Positions 54,976-64,000 of a stretch of DNA of 64,000 nt are shown here, one piece after another. The position numbers and the translations under genes are program-made. Within the stretch, counting starts at the first letter, position 1, and every line of letters starts with the position of its first letter. This stretch comes from Peribacillus sp. FSL P2-0133 (GTDB lineage: Bacteria > Bacillota > Bacilli > Bacillales > DSM-1321), in NCBI RefSeq assembly GCF_037975445.1, contig NZ_CP150254.1, positions 680,001 to 744,000 on the forward strand, in the 5' to 3' direction. The notes under the pieces are model-generated. The model was not told the DNA's origin. It ran no database searches and saw only the letters and a program-made list of their open reading frames with translations.

Positions 54976-56881
54976 TCTAGCGAGAAAAAATATTGCTCGA
55001 AACCTCTCCCAATATTTTTTATATATCGCATCCATGGTATTTAGCATTATCATCTACTTCACGTTTGTAACATTAAAATATAGCGATACAATTGCAGAAC
55101 AAACGGCTTCATCACAGAAATTAGATTCATTGATGAGTGGTGCGGCAGTCATCCTGATTTTCTTCGTTGCCATTTTTATTGCCTATTCCAATTCATTCTT
55201 TATGAAAAAACGTAAAAAAGAAGTGGCATTGTATGCATTGCTTGGCGTACGTAATCGTCAGATTGGTTTTATGCTCTTCTTTGAAAACCTATTGCTAGGT
55301 TTGGTTTCATTGGTTGTGGGGATTTTACTTGGATTTCTTTGTTCAAAAGGGTTCATGACGATTTTGATCTATTTAATGGGCTATGATGTCATGGCACCAT
55401 TTACATTTTCGGGATCTGCAGCTTTGAACACCTCTATCGTATTTCTTATTATTTTCTTGGTGACATCATTCCAGGGCTATCGTTTAATTTATCAATTTAA
55501 ACTAATTGATCTCTTCCATGCATCGAAAAAAGGGGAAGCGGCTCCGAAGCCATCGATGATTGTAGCCATTCTGGGAGTTTCCCTGATTGTCATGGGTTAT
55601 TGGTTGGCGATGCAAGATCTTTTTACTTCTAAAGTGTGGGAAAAGGTCGGCTTTTTAATGACGTCACTTATCATTTTGACAACGGTTATTGCCGGTACGT
55701 TTTTATTGTTTCATAGCGTTACAGGCTTTGTGTTGGCCGTGATTAAGAAAAATGAAAAATGGCTTTGGAAAGGCCTGCATCTGATGACGATCTCGCAACT
55801 GCTATATCGAATTCGGGGGAATGCACGTACATTGACCGTAATTGCGGTGTTAAGTGCTACTACGGTAACGGCTGGCGGTGCGGTTTATGGTCTTTATTAC
55901 AACGCGAATGACCAAGTTATGACCGTTGATCCGAATACCTTCATGTATCAGCAAACGGATGCAAAAAGCGATCATCAAGTCAGCGCTGTATTGCCAAATA
56001 CAAAGTATGATGAAAATGTCGAAGCACTATCTGTCACATTTAATACGAAAGAATTGAATAAGGGATCGGCATTCGATAGCTCGGATAAAAAGATTTACAC
56101 GATAATCGATGAAAGAACATATAACAAATTAGCAGAAGTGCAAGGCAAGGAAGCACTGCATGTGAATAATGGCAAAGCAGTCATTTTAGATATTGGATAT
56201 GACAAAAGATTCTCACCTGAATACAAGGACAAGACCATCAGGACAGAAAACAACACGGCAATCACATTCCAAAGCTTTAAAACACAAACAGTACTAAATG
56301 CCGGAACTGCAGGCATTGCAGTGGTCGTATCGAATGATCAATTTAAATTATTGCAAAAAGAAGGGGAAGCGCTAAAATATCGTGTCATCGGTGTTGATCA
56401 AGCTTCCACGGATTTATCTGAAAAAATTGCAAAACAAGTGCCTGAAGAAGCGCTATTTTCCAGTGCCCCTCAAGATTTCCAAACAAGCATCGAAGGTGTA
56501 GGCTCATTGCTCTTTATCGGAAGTTTTCTTGGCCTGGTTTTTTTAGCGGCAACAGGCAGTATCATTTACTTTAAAGTTCTAACGGAAGCAGAGGAAGATA
56601 AATCACAATACAATATGCTTCATAAAATGGGCGTTAACGCAAAGGAAATGCGGAAATCCATTGCATCACAAGTGCTTGTAATCTTTTTCGTTCCACTGGC
56701 AGTGGGGTTATTACACAGTGCGGTTGCTTTAAAAGCCTTCTCGGGCTTATTGATGATGAATCTTGCAAAACCTGTGTTGATCTGGATGATCGCTTATACG
56801 GTTATTTACGGTCTGTATTATATCTTAACGGCAGCTTCCTACAATCGTATTATCATACAAAATAATAAAACAGAAGGATGA
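54962..56881 (+). CDS. Peptide-resistance ABC permease (YxdM/BceB type)
   Basis: 639-aa FtsX-domain permease with ten predicted helices and one large extracellular domain (about residues 310-515) between helices 7 and 8, the Bce-type layout that recognises antimicrobial peptides. It starts [18 protein letters not shown], with the MKKRKKEVALYALLGVRNRQIGFML coupling region, and ends YNRIIIQNNKTEG. With the ATPase it forms a BceAB/YxdLM-type detoxification and sensing module. Nearby YxeA-like and two-component genes make the Yxd type the best match. Confidence 0.9.
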   Translation: MTLFSLARKNIARNLSQYFLYIASMVFSIIIYFTFVTLKYSDTIAEQTASSQKLDSLMSGAAVILIFFVAIFIAYSNSFFMKKRKKEVALYALLGVRNRQIGFMLFFENLLLGLVSLVVGILLGFLCSKGFMTILIYLMGYDVMAPFTFSGSAALNTSIVFLIIFLVTSFQGYRLIYQFKLIDLFHASKKGEAAPKPSMIVAILGVSLIVMGYWLAMQDLFTSKVWEKVGFLMTSLIILTTVIAGTFLLFHSVTGFVLAVIKKNEKWLWKGLHLMTISQLLYRIRGNARTLTVIAVLSATTVTAGGAVYGLYYNANDQVMTVDPNTFMYQQTDAKSDHQVSAVLPNTKYDENVEALSVTFNTKELNKGSAFDSSDKKIYTIIDERTYNKLAEVQGKEALHVNNGKAVILDIGYDKRFSPEYKDKTIRTENNTAITFQSFKTQTVLNAGTAGIAVVVSNDQFKLLQKEGEALKYRVIGVDQASTDLSEKIAKQVPEEALFSSAPQDFQTSIEGVGSLLFIGSFLGLVFLAATGSIIYFKVLTEAEEDKSQYNMLHKMGVNAKEMRKSIASQVLVIFFVPLAVGLLHSAVALKAFSGLLMMNLAKPVLIWMIAYTVIYGLYYILTAASYNRIIIQNNKTEG

Positions 56882-56886
56882 TCGAA

Positions 56887-57240
56887 ATGAAGAAATTTCT
56901 TATGGTAGTTGGCATTTTGTTTATACTGGGAGCGGCAGGAGTCTTCGCTCTTACTAAAATCGACTTTAACCGCATGAATGCCGACAATTATTATTTGCAA
57001 ATTACAGAGGATGGGGTACAACATGAAACCAAACTGGATGATGGTTCAGTGATGACTTACTATTCTTATAAACTTGACGCCAAAAATGCAGATGGTGAAA
57101 CGTTACCGCTTGAATTCACGGCACAAAAAAATCTTCGAAAAGATGCTTACTTAAAGATGTACGTGAAAAATGGTGATGAAGTATCGTCATATGATGAAGT
57201 GAAATTCGAAGACATTCCAAAAAAGGCACAAACAAAATAA
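56887..57240 (+). CDS. yxeA: YxeA-family secreted or membrane-anchored protein
   Basis: About 117-aa protein. A single N-terminal membrane segment or signal peptide (residues 3-24) is followed by a beta-rich domain with DFNRMNADNYYLQI, YSYKLDAKNADGETLPLEFTA, LRKDAYLKMYVKNG and VSSYDEVKFEDIPKKAQ, the YxeA (DUF1093) signature. ATG 56887 is better spaced from GAAGG than the overlapping ATG 56878. In B. subtilis yxeA ends the yxdLM operon, as here. Function unknown; a role beside the peptide transporter is likely. Confidence 0.85.
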   Translation: MKKFLMVVGILFILGAAGVFALTKIDFNRMNADNYYLQITEDGVQHETKLDDGSVMTYYSYKLDAKNADGETLPLEFTAQKNLRKDAYLKMYVKNGDEVSSYDEVKFEDIPKKAQTK

Positions 57241-57249
57241 ATAGGAAAG

Positions 57250-57280
57250 AAGGGCTGTCTGTAAATTATGGACAGCCCTT
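57250..57280. terminator. Bidirectional terminator between convergent units
   Basis: AAGGGCTGTC (57250-57259) and GACAGCCCTT (57271-57280) form a perfect 10-bp stem between yxeA and the convergent kinase gene, with pyrimidine-rich flanks on both strands. Confidence 0.75.
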
Positions 57281-57298
57281 TCTCTGCAAGAAAAATAA

Positions 57299-58699
57299 TT
57301 ATAAAAGTATCGTGATTGTGGTTCCCTTATTTTCAATGCTAGTCAAATCCAGTTTACCTTTATGTGCCAGAATGATGTCCCTTGCAATGGCCATTCCTAA
57401 ACCGGTCCCATGTTTACTGGCAGTATTCGTACCTCGATAGTAGCGTTCAAAAACCTGTTCTAAGTCTTTGGCGGGAATACCGCGGCCATTATCGGCAATG
57501 GTAATTTGGGTATGCAGTTCTGATTGTGGACCAATATCATCAATTTGTATTTTCACAACGACATTTTCCTCGTTATGCACGAGTGCGTTATAGATTAGGT
57601 TAAATATCGCCCGTTTCAGTAGTTTTTTATCCACTTTATGTATTGCTTTGTCCAAATTTGCCACAAACTCAACCTGTTGATCACCAAATTGTGAATCATT
57701 TAAAAGCTCGATCGTCATTTCTCTTATAAACCCAACGATATCAACATCTTCAAATTGCAAAGGAAGTCGTTGGTTGCGCAAACGCATCGTTAAATTCAGG
57801 TCATCCAATAAATCTTTCATATAAACGGACTGTCTATTAATAATGGATGTAAACTCATACAATTCCTGTGGAGTTAATTCAGTGGCGTTATCTTTCATCA
57901 ATTCTGTATATCCATGGATGGAAGCAAGTGGTGTCTTCATGTCATGAGAAACATTGCTAATCCATTCCTCGCGCATTTGGTCGAGCTGATCACGTTCTTT
58001 TTCATACTGATCCAACTTCACCGATAGTTCATTCATATTTCGAAATACATCTTCATAAACGCCTTTTGGTATGCTCATTTTTTTAAAGCGCCGCTCCCGA
58101 AGCTGCTGAATTCCTTCTATTAAAATGTTCAGCGGACTCGTTAATTTTTTCCCAAATAAGAATCCAATGACTAATGCAATGATGATATCTACGATTAAAA
58201 ATATTACTAGTAAGATGTTAAAGTTCTTAAAAACTTTTTCATAATCATAGGTTATTACATAGCGGCCAATTTTCCGTTCCTTAACTCCTACAAAATAGCT
58301 GAAATTATGGGCTTCGCCGACAAAAACAGTCGTCTCTGCATCAATTTCCTTATACTTATACATTTGGACGATTTCAACAGGAGAATATACGGTTTGCAAT
58401 TTTTGAGGTGTATAAAAGGCTGCAACTTGCTCCCCCTCATCATTCAAAAATTGTATCCAGGCGTTATTGTTCCGCAGTTTTTCTAGCCCTTCTTCATTTA
58501 CGATCGGTTTGTTATCTATTAGTTCCACATATTGTGAAAAGGTTCTGCTAAAGTTTTCAGCTGAAACTTCCTCTGCCTCGAAATTATGCATGGCTCGATA
58601 AAAGAGTAGAGATAAAAGTAAAATTGTATTTACGATCCCTACGATTACAACAATTGTCACAACGGATCCTAAAAATCGCCGTGTCAATTTCCACTTCAT
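57299..58699 (-). CDS. Sensor histidine kinase with extracellular domain
   Basis: 466-aa kinase. Helix 1 spans about residues 10-33, an extracellular domain of about 130 residues follows, then helix 2 (about 165-190), HAMP (KKLTSPLNILIEGIQQL), a DHp domain with the phospho-His in VSHDMKTPLASI (about 255), and a CA domain with N box NLIYNALVHN, G1 ADNGRGI and G2 GTGLGMAIA. The Bce-type kinases usually beside such transporters are shorter and lack a sensor domain; this one has its own. The gene overlaps the regulator by four bases and converges on the ABC module. It may respond directly to envelope stress or peptides. Confidence 0.88.
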   Translation of the reverse strand: MKWKLTRRFLGSVVTIVVIVGIVNTILLLSLLFYRAMHNFEAEEVSAENFSRTFSQYVELIDNKPIVNEEGLEKLRNNNAWIQFLNDEGEQVAAFYTPQKLQTVYSPVEIVQMYKYKEIDAETTVFVGEAHNFSYFVGVKERKIGRYVITYDYEKVFKNFNILLVIFLIVDIIIALVIGFLFGKKLTSPLNILIEGIQQLRERRFKKMSIPKGVYEDVFRNMNELSVKLDQYEKERDQLDQMREEWISNVSHDMKTPLASIHGYTELMKDNATELTPQELYEFTSIINRQSVYMKDLLDDLNLTMRLRNQRLPLQFEDVDIVGFIREMTIELLNDSQFGDQQVEFVANLDKAIHKVDKKLLKRAIFNLIYNALVHNEENVVVKIQIDDIGPQSELHTQITIADNGRGIPAKDLEQVFERYYRGTNTASKHGTGLGMAIARDIILAHKGKLDLTSIENKGTTITILL

Positions 58700-59406
58700 T
58701 TTGTTTCACCCTTGGTTTGTAATTTATAACCAAGCCCTTTAACGGTTATTAAAAATGAAGGCTTTGAAGGGTCTGCCTCGATTTTTTCACGTAAACGGCG
58801 AATATGTACCATCACTGTATTATCAGAGCCAAAGAAATCATCGCCCCACACCTTTTCAAATAAAGTTTCCTTGCTCATGATCTGATCCGGATGATGCATA
58901 AAACAGCTCATCAATCCGATTTCTTTAGCTGTGAGCTCAAGCGTTTTGCCATCCTTTTTCACTTCATTTTCATTTGCACTAAGCTCAAAAGGACCAACTT
59001 GCCGTTTTTTCGGAACGGCCTTTTCCTCTGAAAAGCCCGCACGCCTCAGCTGCGCCTTTACTCGATATGCAACTTCTTTCGGACTGAATGGTTTGGTAAT
59101 ATAATCATCCCCGCCAATCGCCAACCCTAGAAGCTTATCAATTTCCTCATCCTTTGCCGACAAAAATAATATGGGTACATTCGACACTTCACGAATTTGC
59201 TTGCATAAATCATAGCCTTCACCATCAGGCAGCATTATATCAAGCAAGACCAGTGATGGATCGAACTCCTGAAACTTTGCCCACCCATCCGCAATCGTCC
59301 CCGCCGTAACAATATTCGGGATACCTTCTTTATGTAAAACTGTCTCCATGAGACGTGCCAAATCTTCTTCGTCGTCAATAATTAAAATCCACTGATCATT
59401 CGACAT
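58696..59406 (-). CDS. OmpR-family response regulator
   Basis: 236-aa regulator. The receiver domain spans residues 1-120 with the phospho-acceptor Asp56 in LVLLDIMLPD, acidic pair DDEED near 11 and Lys in YITKPFSPKE. A C-terminal winged helix (about 135-232) carries LELTAKEIGLMSCFMHHPDQIMSKETLFEKVWG and IRRLREKIEADPSKP. The ATG at 59406 has a GGGAGG site; the frame is open five codons further. Paired with the kinase, it probably controls the ABC module through the phased repeats at 54129-54173. Confidence 0.9.
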   Translation of the reverse strand: MSNDQWILIIDDEEDLARLMETVLHKEGIPNIVTAGTIADGWAKFQEFDPSLVLLDIMLPDGEGYDLCKQIREVSNVPILFLSAKDEEIDKLLGLAIGGDDYITKPFSPKEVAYRVKAQLRRAGFSEEKAVPKKRQVGPFELSANENEVKKDGKTLELTAKEIGLMSCFMHHPDQIMSKETLFEKVWGDDFFGSDNTVMVHIRRLREKIEADPSKPSFLITVKGLGYKLQTKGETK

Positions 59407-59782
59407 TCTGCTACCTCCCAAACATCAATCATACCCTACAGTATAGAGTACCCCTTAAGAAAAAATAAGGGGAGGAAAGATATTTAACGAACTCATTCAT
59501 TATTTTCACGAAACAAAGTGGAAAAAACGTAAGTACTATTACCTGAAAAATTACTGTAAAGATCAGGATTCTGATGCCTGGTCTTTATTTAGTTAAGGTA
59601 GTTTCGGAAAGAAGAGCGTACTTCATACTGATTTGGTAAAGGTTGTATGATAAACTGTTTAAAGTATTGTTAGGAAGATTATGCTAAGTAGTGTAATTAA
59701 GGAATTCGTTGCTGTTCTTTTGACCCAAACCTTTAAATAAAAGTATGCAGCGAATGTGGAAGAATAAAAGGAGAAAAAAATA
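59407..59782. other. Intergenic region upstream of the MFS gene
   Basis: 376 bp between the divergent response-regulator and efflux genes. A 10-bp hairpin lies at 59558-59586: AAAGATCAGG with CCTGGTCTTT, one G-U pair. It is followed by a short AT-rich tail. It could be a regulatory leader structure for the efflux gene. No open frame of note. Confidence 0.5.
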
Positions 59783-60958
59783 ATGGAAACAAAAAAGGTG
59801 TTACCCGTTCTTTTTTTAGTGATGTTTTTAGTCATGGTCGGATTTGGGATCATCATTCCCGTCATTCCGTTCCTTGCCGAAAAGGTTGGTGGCAGTCCTG
59901 CTGAGCTTGGTCTTTTAATGGCTGTTTATTCATTAATGCAATTATTTTTTGCCCCGATGTGGGGACGTATATCTGACCGGATAGGACGTAAGCCTGTCAT
60001 GATTATCGGGATTGCTGGACTGGCCCTTTCGTTTTTCATCCAGGCTTCGGCAGATTCCTTATGGGTATTATTTGTAGCCAGAATCATTGGTGGGATTTTG
60101 TCATCGGCAAACATGCCAACCGCAATGGCGTATGTGGCTGATATCACGACGCCGGAAGATCGGGGAAAAGGGATGGGAATCATCGGGGCCGCTACAGGGC
60201 TTGGATTCATCTTCGGACCGGCGATTGGCGGGGTATTCTCCAAATCAAGTTTGAACTTACCGTTTTACATTGCAGGTATATCCTCTTTGATTACTTTATT
60301 CTTAGTGATTGCGATACTAAAGGAATCACATACGGTTGAAAAGAGGGCCAAACAGTCAATAAATAAAGAGTCGATGTGGAAAGCCTTTAAAGGGCCTCTT
60401 AAAACCATGTTCTTTCTGCAATTGATCGTCACCCTTTCAATGGCAGGACTCGAAACGACTTTTGCCTATTTTGCAGCCAAAAAGGCTGATATAAGTCTTG
60501 TACAATTAGGCTATATCTTCATGATCATGGGGTTTGGCAGTGCGATCGTTCAAGGTGGATTAGTGGGGAGGATGACAAAGAAATATGGGGAAGGCGCGGT
60601 TATCCGAATGGGAATCATCGTGTCGGCAGTTGGTTTCATTCTCATCCTGTTTTCTTCCGGTTTTTGGACATCGGCGATTTTCCTGACGATCTTCGGATTG
60701 GGTAATGGGTTCATCCGGCCGGCAATTTCGGCACTGCTGACCAAAAGTTCCATGACGGGCCATGGCAGTGTCACTGGCCTGCTATCTTCCTTCGACTCGT
60801 TCGGCAGGATTGCGGGTCCCCCGATAGGCGGTTGGTTATTTTCGATTTCGATTGATTTACCATTTATATCGGGCGCAATCCTTTCCGTTTTTGCTTTGAT
60901 TCTTTTTCAGTTATACCATGTAAGGACACAGACAAGACAGGTCCAAGCATCTCATTAA
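59783..60958 (+). CDS. MFS multidrug efflux transporter (NorA/Blt/TetA-like, DHA1)
   Basis: 391-aa transporter with twelve predicted helices. The DHA1 motif A is WGRISDRIGRKPVMIIG (about residues 62-78), with motif C-like GAATGLGFIFGPAIGG (about 134-149). The N-terminus is short, as in NorA/Blt/YqjV-type drug/proton antiporters. ATG with an AAAGGAG site. It is single, flanked by hairpins, with no linked regulator except the upstream two-component genes on the other strand. Substrates cannot be predicted from sequence. Confidence 0.85.
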   Translation: METKKVLPVLFLVMFLVMVGFGIIIPVIPFLAEKVGGSPAELGLLMAVYSLMQLFFAPMWGRISDRIGRKPVMIIGIAGLALSFFIQASADSLWVLFVARIIGGILSSANMPTAMAYVADITTPEDRGKGMGIIGAATGLGFIFGPAIGGVFSKSSLNLPFYIAGISSLITLFLVIAILKESHTVEKRAKQSINKESMWKAFKGPLKTMFFLQLIVTLSMAGLETTFAYFAAKKADISLVQLGYIFMIMGFGSAIVQGGLVGRMTKKYGEGAVIRMGIIVSAVGFILILFSSGFWTSAIFLTIFGLGNGFIRPAISALLTKSSMTGHGSVTGLLSSFDSFGRIAGPPIGGWLFSISIDLPFISGAILSVFALILFQLYHVRTQTRQVQASH

Positions 60959-60979
60959 TTAATTTAATGAATGCAAAAA

Positions 60980-61003
60980 CCCCCCATTTCTAAAAATGGG
61001 GGG
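60980..61003 (-). terminator. Terminator for the tcyABC operon (minus strand)
   Basis: CCCCCCATTT (60980-60989) and AAATGGGGGG (60994-61003) form a perfect 10-bp stem with a 4-base loop. On the minus strand it is followed by GTTTTTGC. This is a strong G/C clamp hairpin. Confidence 0.75.
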
Positions 61004-61012
61004 AGCCGCGAG

Positions 61013-61038
61013 CGGTGCTTGAATAGCACCGTTTTTTT
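61013..61038 (+). terminator. Terminator for the MFS gene (plus strand)
   Basis: CGGTGCT (61013-61019) pairs with AGCACCG (61025-61031), followed by seven T's. It sits ten bases from the oppositely acting hairpin, giving a back-to-back pair between convergent genes. Confidence 0.8.
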
Positions 61039-61774
61039 ATTGAATCATATTGAGGAATTTACGTGTACGAGCTTCTTTAGGATTTGTGAAAATTTGCTCG
61101 GGTGTTCCCCGCTCCATTATTTTTCCTTCATCCATGAAAATGACTTCGTCGGCGACTTCACGGGCGAAACGCATTTCATGGGTTACCACGATCATTGTCA
61201 TGCCTTCTTCTTTCGCCAGGTCTTTCATGACTTGTAACACGTCTCCAACTAGTTCGGGATCTAAAGCGGACGTGGGTTCATCGAATAGCATGACCTTAGG
61301 CTCCATGGCCAGGGCCCTTGCAATTCCCACTCGTTGTTGCTGTCCGCCTGATAATTGAAACGGATAAAAATCGATTTTTTCACCTAAGCCCACTTTTGTA
61401 AGCAGGGCAGCAGCCGTTTCTTTCGCTTGATGTTTGGCTATGTTTTTTACAATGATGGGGCCTTCCATTACATTTTCCAATGCTGTTTTATGGGGGAAGA
61501 GGTTATAGCTTTGGAAAACCATCCCTGTCAAACTGCGGAAAGATGTAATTGAATTTTTTCTAACGGGTTTTTTGAAGTCCATTATGGTTTCATCAATTTC
61601 AATCGTCCCGTCCGTGGGTACTTCAAGGAGATTCAAACACCGAAGAAAGGTTGTTTTACCTGAACCCGAAGGACCGATCAATACAATGACTTTACCTTGC
61701 TCCACTTCCAAATCGATGCCCTTTAATACGTCAAGGTCACCAAATGATTTATGAAGATTCTTAATGTTGATCAT
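61037..61774 (-). CDS. tcyC: Cystine ABC transporter ATP-binding protein TcyC
   Basis: 245-aa ATPase. Walker A is GPSGSGKTT, the Q loop is VFQSYNLF, the signature is [15 protein letters not shown], Walker B is [12 protein letters not shown], and the switch is VTHEM. It is the last gene of a three-gene operon with permease and binding protein in the order of B. subtilis tcyABC. Together they import L-cystine, the oxidised dimer of cysteine. The start has a GGAGAT site 30 bp after the permease. Confidence 0.88.
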   Translation of the reverse strand: MINIKNLHKSFGDLDVLKGIDLEVEQGKVIVLIGPSGSGKTTFLRCLNLLEVPTDGTIEIDETIMDFKKPVRKNSITSFRSLTGMVFQSYNLFPHKTALENVMEGPIIVKNIAKHQAKETAAALLTKVGLGEKIDFYPFQLSGGQQQRVGIARALAMEPKVMLFDEPTSALDPELVGDVLQVMKDLAKEEGMTMIVVTHEMRFAREVADEVIFMDEGKIMERGTPEQIFTNPKEARTRKFLNMIQ

Positions 61775-61803
61775 TTTAAAATCTCCTTTAACTACTGCGG
61801 TTC

Positions 61804-62508
61804 TTATTTTGCTACATAACGATTAAGTCTGTCTTCTAAACTTCCTTGAATGAAAGATAGAATGGTACACAAAATCCAATATAAAGCAGCTGCCTCTATG
61901 TATAGTAGTAGAAATTCATAGTTTTTTGCAGCGATTTCCTGGGCTTTACGGAATAATTCCGTTACAAGAATGAGTGATGCAAGCGATGTATCTTTTAAAA
62001 GGCTAATGAACGTGTTGGATAATGGGGGAACGGATACACGCGCTGCTTGCGGCAAGACGATCCGCTTTAAAGCTTGGGTATATGACATCCCGATCGAATA
62101 GCCCGCTTCCCATTGCCCTTTAGGTATCGATAAAATGGCAGCTCTTATAATCTCCGAAGCGTATGCTCCAACACTTAGTGTGAATCCGATTATAGCCGAT
62201 ATAAAAGGACTGATGGTTACACCTAAATTTGGAAGTCCATAGAAAATGATAAATAATTGCACAAGTAAAGGTGTCCCGCGGATGATTGACACATATACTC
62301 GCGCAATTATTTGAAGGATCCTCATGGAAGATAATCTAGCCAATGCTGTGAGTACAGCGAGAATAAGGCCGAGAACAAATGAAATTAGCGTTAGTGGAAT
62401 CGTATATTGAATAGCTCCCTCTATCATGGGATAGAGGGAGGTTTGAGCGATGGAAACAAGCTGGTCCATACGCTCGGGGTCGGTGAAAATATTACTTAGG
62501 AGAAACAT
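61804..62508 (-). CDS. tcyB: Cystine ABC transporter permease TcyB
   Basis: About 234-aa permease with five predicted helices, the motif [13 protein letters not shown] (about residue 75) and EAA loop [23 protein letters not shown] (about 130-152). The frame extends upstream to 62553, but the ATG at 62508 overlaps the end of tcyA by 17 bases and removes a basic N-terminal tail atypical of the family. An internal ATG at 62469 is another choice. It forms a homodimeric channel with TcyC. Cystine specificity is inferred from TcyA. Confidence 0.85.
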   Translation of the reverse strand: MFLLSNIFTDPERMDQLVSIAQTSLYPMIEGAIQYTIPLTLISFVLGLILAVLTALARLSSMRILQIIARVYVSIIRGTPLLVQLFIIFYGLPNLGVTISPFISAIIGFTLSVGAYASEIIRAAILSIPKGQWEAGYSIGMSYTQALKRIVLPQAARVSVPPLSNTFISLLKDTSLASLILVTELFRKAQEIAAKNYEFLLLYIEAAALYWILCTILSFIQGSLEDRLNRYVAK

Positions 62509-63316
62509 CTTCACCAAACCATTTATCCGAGATTTTCGCGTATGTGCCGTCATCTTTCATTGCTTTAAGTGCTTTATTTACTTCTTCCACTAATTTGCCG
62601 CTGTCTTTTCTGAACATTAAACCACTTGCGACTCCGCTTTCTTCCTCATCAGCGACTTTGATAGGTGCATCCGGGTGTTGCTTTTTATAATCAAGGTACG
62701 ATAATTTGTCATTGATCGTGGCATCTACACGTTTAGAACCAATAAGCTGTACAGATTGAGAAAATCCTTCAATGCCTGTAACCTCAGCACCATGTGATTT
62801 GGCTAGATCATTGTAATTACTCGTTAAAGATTGTGCAGAGGTCTTGCCTTTCAAATCATCGAAGGATTTAATATCCGAATTATCTTTGTGTACAAGCAAT
62901 ACGGCCCCTGATTGAATATATGGGTCAGAGAAATCATATTTCTTTTGACGGTCTTCATCGATACCCACTTGGTTTGCGATCATATCAAAACGTTTAGCAT
63001 CCAAGCCTGCAAACATGCCGTCCCATTGTGTTTCCTTGAATTCAGCTTTCACTCCAAGGCGTTTTGCCACTTCTTTAGCAATTTCAACATCAAACCCCGT
63101 TAGTTTATCTGAATCATCGTGGAATGTGAAAGGAGGATATGTACCTTCAGTTCCAACAGTTAATACGCCATCTTTTTTGACTTTATCATACAGACTTTCT
63201 TGTGATGAAGATTTATTGTCGGTATCGTTTGCCTCATTTTTGGTATTGGTACCACAAGCGGTAAGTACAACCGTGAAAGCTAACAATAGCGATAAAAGTG
63301 CAACCATTTTTTTCAT
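62492..63316 (-). CDS. tcyA: Cystine-binding lipoprotein TcyA
   Basis: 274-aa lipoprotein. A signal peptide with lipobox VLTAC (Cys21) is followed by a family 3 solute-binding domain: [61 protein letters not shown], then [13 protein letters not shown] and a C-terminal [10 protein letters not shown]. These segments match B. subtilis TcyA closely, so the cystine assignment is better founded than for most importers. ATG with a GGAGG site; a promoter lies about 45-75 bp upstream. Confidence 0.9.
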   Translation of the reverse strand: MKKMVALLSLLLAFTVVLTACGTNTKNEANDTDNKSSSQESLYDKVKKDGVLTVGTEGTYPPFTFHDDSDKLTGFDVEIAKEVAKRLGVKAEFKETQWDGMFAGLDAKRFDMIANQVGIDEDRQKKYDFSDPYIQSGAVLLVHKDNSDIKSFDDLKGKTSAQSLTSNYNDLAKSHGAEVTGIEGFSQSVQLIGSKRVDATINDKLSYLDYKKQHPDAPIKVADEEESGVASGLMFRKDSGKLVEEVNKALKAMKDDGTYAKISDKWFGEDVSPK

Positions 63317-63360
63317 TTGGGTAAACCTCCTAGTAATCTGATAGGGATTGATACTCTGTG

Positions 63361-63389
63361 ATACTATACAAGAAAAGGAAAAAAGTCAA
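63361..63389 (-). promoter_or_regulatory. Probable promoter of tcyABC
   Basis: On the minus strand TTGACT (63389-63384) and TAGTAT (63366-63361) are 17 bp apart, with the first gene starting 45 bp downstream. No CymR-type box could be confidently placed by eye. Confidence 0.5.
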
Positions 63390-63534
63390 TGAAAATAACT
63401 TACATCATTATTGTTAATGAAACTTGGTGAATTATACGGATTTTCACGCATTGAAGTGAAATAATACTAAAAGAAAGATGTATCGTTATCCGAAAAAGGA
63501 TTTGAAAGGGAAGTGATCATTAAGAATCCAAGGG

Positions 63535-63592
63535 GACAAAAGGCCCCTCATCCACATGATTTTTAGCTAAGTGGAAAAGGGGCTTTTTTGGG
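63535..63592. terminator. Long hairpin, probable bidirectional terminator
   Basis: AAAAGGCCCCTCATCCAC pairs with GTGGAAAAGGGGCTTTTTT with two imperfections around a loop of about 15 bases, followed by a T run on the plus strand and a shorter T-rich tail on the minus strand. It would end the partial minus-strand gene at 63625. Confidence 0.75.
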
Positions 63593-63624
63593 CCGTCCGG
63601 AACTATTGCAAGATTCTTTTTACC

Positions 63625-64000
63625 TTAGTGTTTTTCATGATTCCTATCCTCTACGCTGACGAATATAGGGTTCGAATAGAACCAAAGGTCTTTATAGTTA
63701 CGTTTGTTTATTTCCGAAAAACGCGTTTCGTTATCCTCGATTTCAGTCTTTTTATCGATCAGCGGTTCCCCGTCCATCGTTTCTCCAGAGACATTTTCCC
63801 CTAGGTTCGTGCCTCGCAAACGGAAATATTGATCCTTATTTGCTTTGACTTTGTAAGTGATGGTATGAAAACCATCGCGATCGGTTTTCCAGTCTTTACT
63901 GGTAAAGCGTTTAACAACTTTTGTCGTATCATTGGTGGATTTATTATAAGCAGGTGTTCCAGGCACTGCTTTCCCGGTTACTTCCCCGGAAATTAGATCC
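63625..64000 (-). CDS. C-terminal part of an unidentified protein (runs off the window)
   Basis: The frame is open from the window edge, so the true start lies outside; a GTG near 63966 is not the start. The visible 125 residues (beginning DLISGEVTGKAVPGTP, ending LWFYSNPIFVSVEDRNHEKH) are hydrophilic with alternating beta-strand-like segments (FHTITYKVKANKDQYFRLRGTN). A C-terminal LWFYSNPIFV of this kind is seen at the end of some PHP-type metallohydrolases and secreted nucleases. I do not make a firm assignment. Confidence 0.6.
   Translation of the reverse strand, partial: DLISGEVTGKAVPGTPAYNKSTNDTTKVVKRFTSKDWKTDRDGFHTITYKVKANKDQYFRLRGTNLGENVSGETMDGEPLIDKKTEIEDNETRFSEINKRNYKDLWFYSNPIFVSVEDRNHEKH

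Overview
The window looks like chromosome of a low-GC Gram-positive spore-former of the Bacillaceae (Bacillus/Peribacillus type). The reasons are AT-rich DNA with strong GGAGG ribosome sites and frequent TTG/GTG starts, a glcU-gdh pair, a YxdLM-YxeA-type ABC module with a two-component system, TcyABC and TcyLMN-like cystine transporters, and MetNPQ. The species assignment is inference only.

Layout. Positions 1-10.3 kb, plus strand: an organosulfur uptake and salvage block. It holds the tail of a solute-binding protein, TcyLMN-like permeases and ATPase, a GNAT acetyltransferase, an M20 deacylase, two flavin-dependent monooxygenases and a MetNPQ importer with two binding proteins, one of them frameshifted. 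10.5-12.2 kb, minus: gdh and glcU. 12.4-13.7 kb: a thioredoxin-like protein, a 101-bp element with terminal inverted repeats, and a divergent winged-helix regulator.

14.0-44.4 kb, plus: the centrepiece, a non-ribosomal peptide synthetase (NRPS) locus in two transcription units. Each unit starts at a promoter carrying the same 18-bp operator core. Unit 1 is a small membrane protein and two ABC ATPase/permease pairs, ending in an orphan IS3 OrfA and a strong terminator. Unit 2 is a Sfp-type phosphopantetheinyl transferase, a polytopic membrane protein, five NRPS proteins and a type II thioesterase. I read the assembly line as A(Thr)-T-C-A(Leu)-T-E-C / T / (T-like)-C-A-T-E / C-T-T-C-A-T-E-C / A(Val or Ile)-T-reductase. 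That makes seven condensed residues from only five adenylation domains, with epimerases at positions 2, 4 and 6 and reductive release as an aldehyde. The layout closely recalls lugdunin-type 'fibupeptides' (macrocycles of alternating D/L residues closed by a thiazolidine). The first module here has an exact threonine code instead of cysteine, so the product would be a macrocyclic imine or oxazolidine. This is the most interesting system in the window.

44.8-53.5 kb: a minus-strand permease, a decayed gene, a C45-family autoproteolytic hydrolase, and an IclR-controlled operon (class III CoA-transferase, HMG-CoA-lyase-like enzyme, CitMHS-type transporter, RraA-like aldolase) with a clear promoter and a perfect 17-bp inverted repeat. 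The operon probably takes up and degrades a branched hydroxy-dicarboxylate. 53.7-59.4 kb: a DUF3817-like membrane protein, then a YxdLM-YxeA-like peptide-resistance ABC module converging on a histidine kinase/response regulator pair. 59.8-64 kb: an MFS drug-efflux protein, a convergent tcyABC cystine operon, and the C-terminal part of an unidentified protein running off the end. No rRNA, tRNA or CRISPR array was seen.
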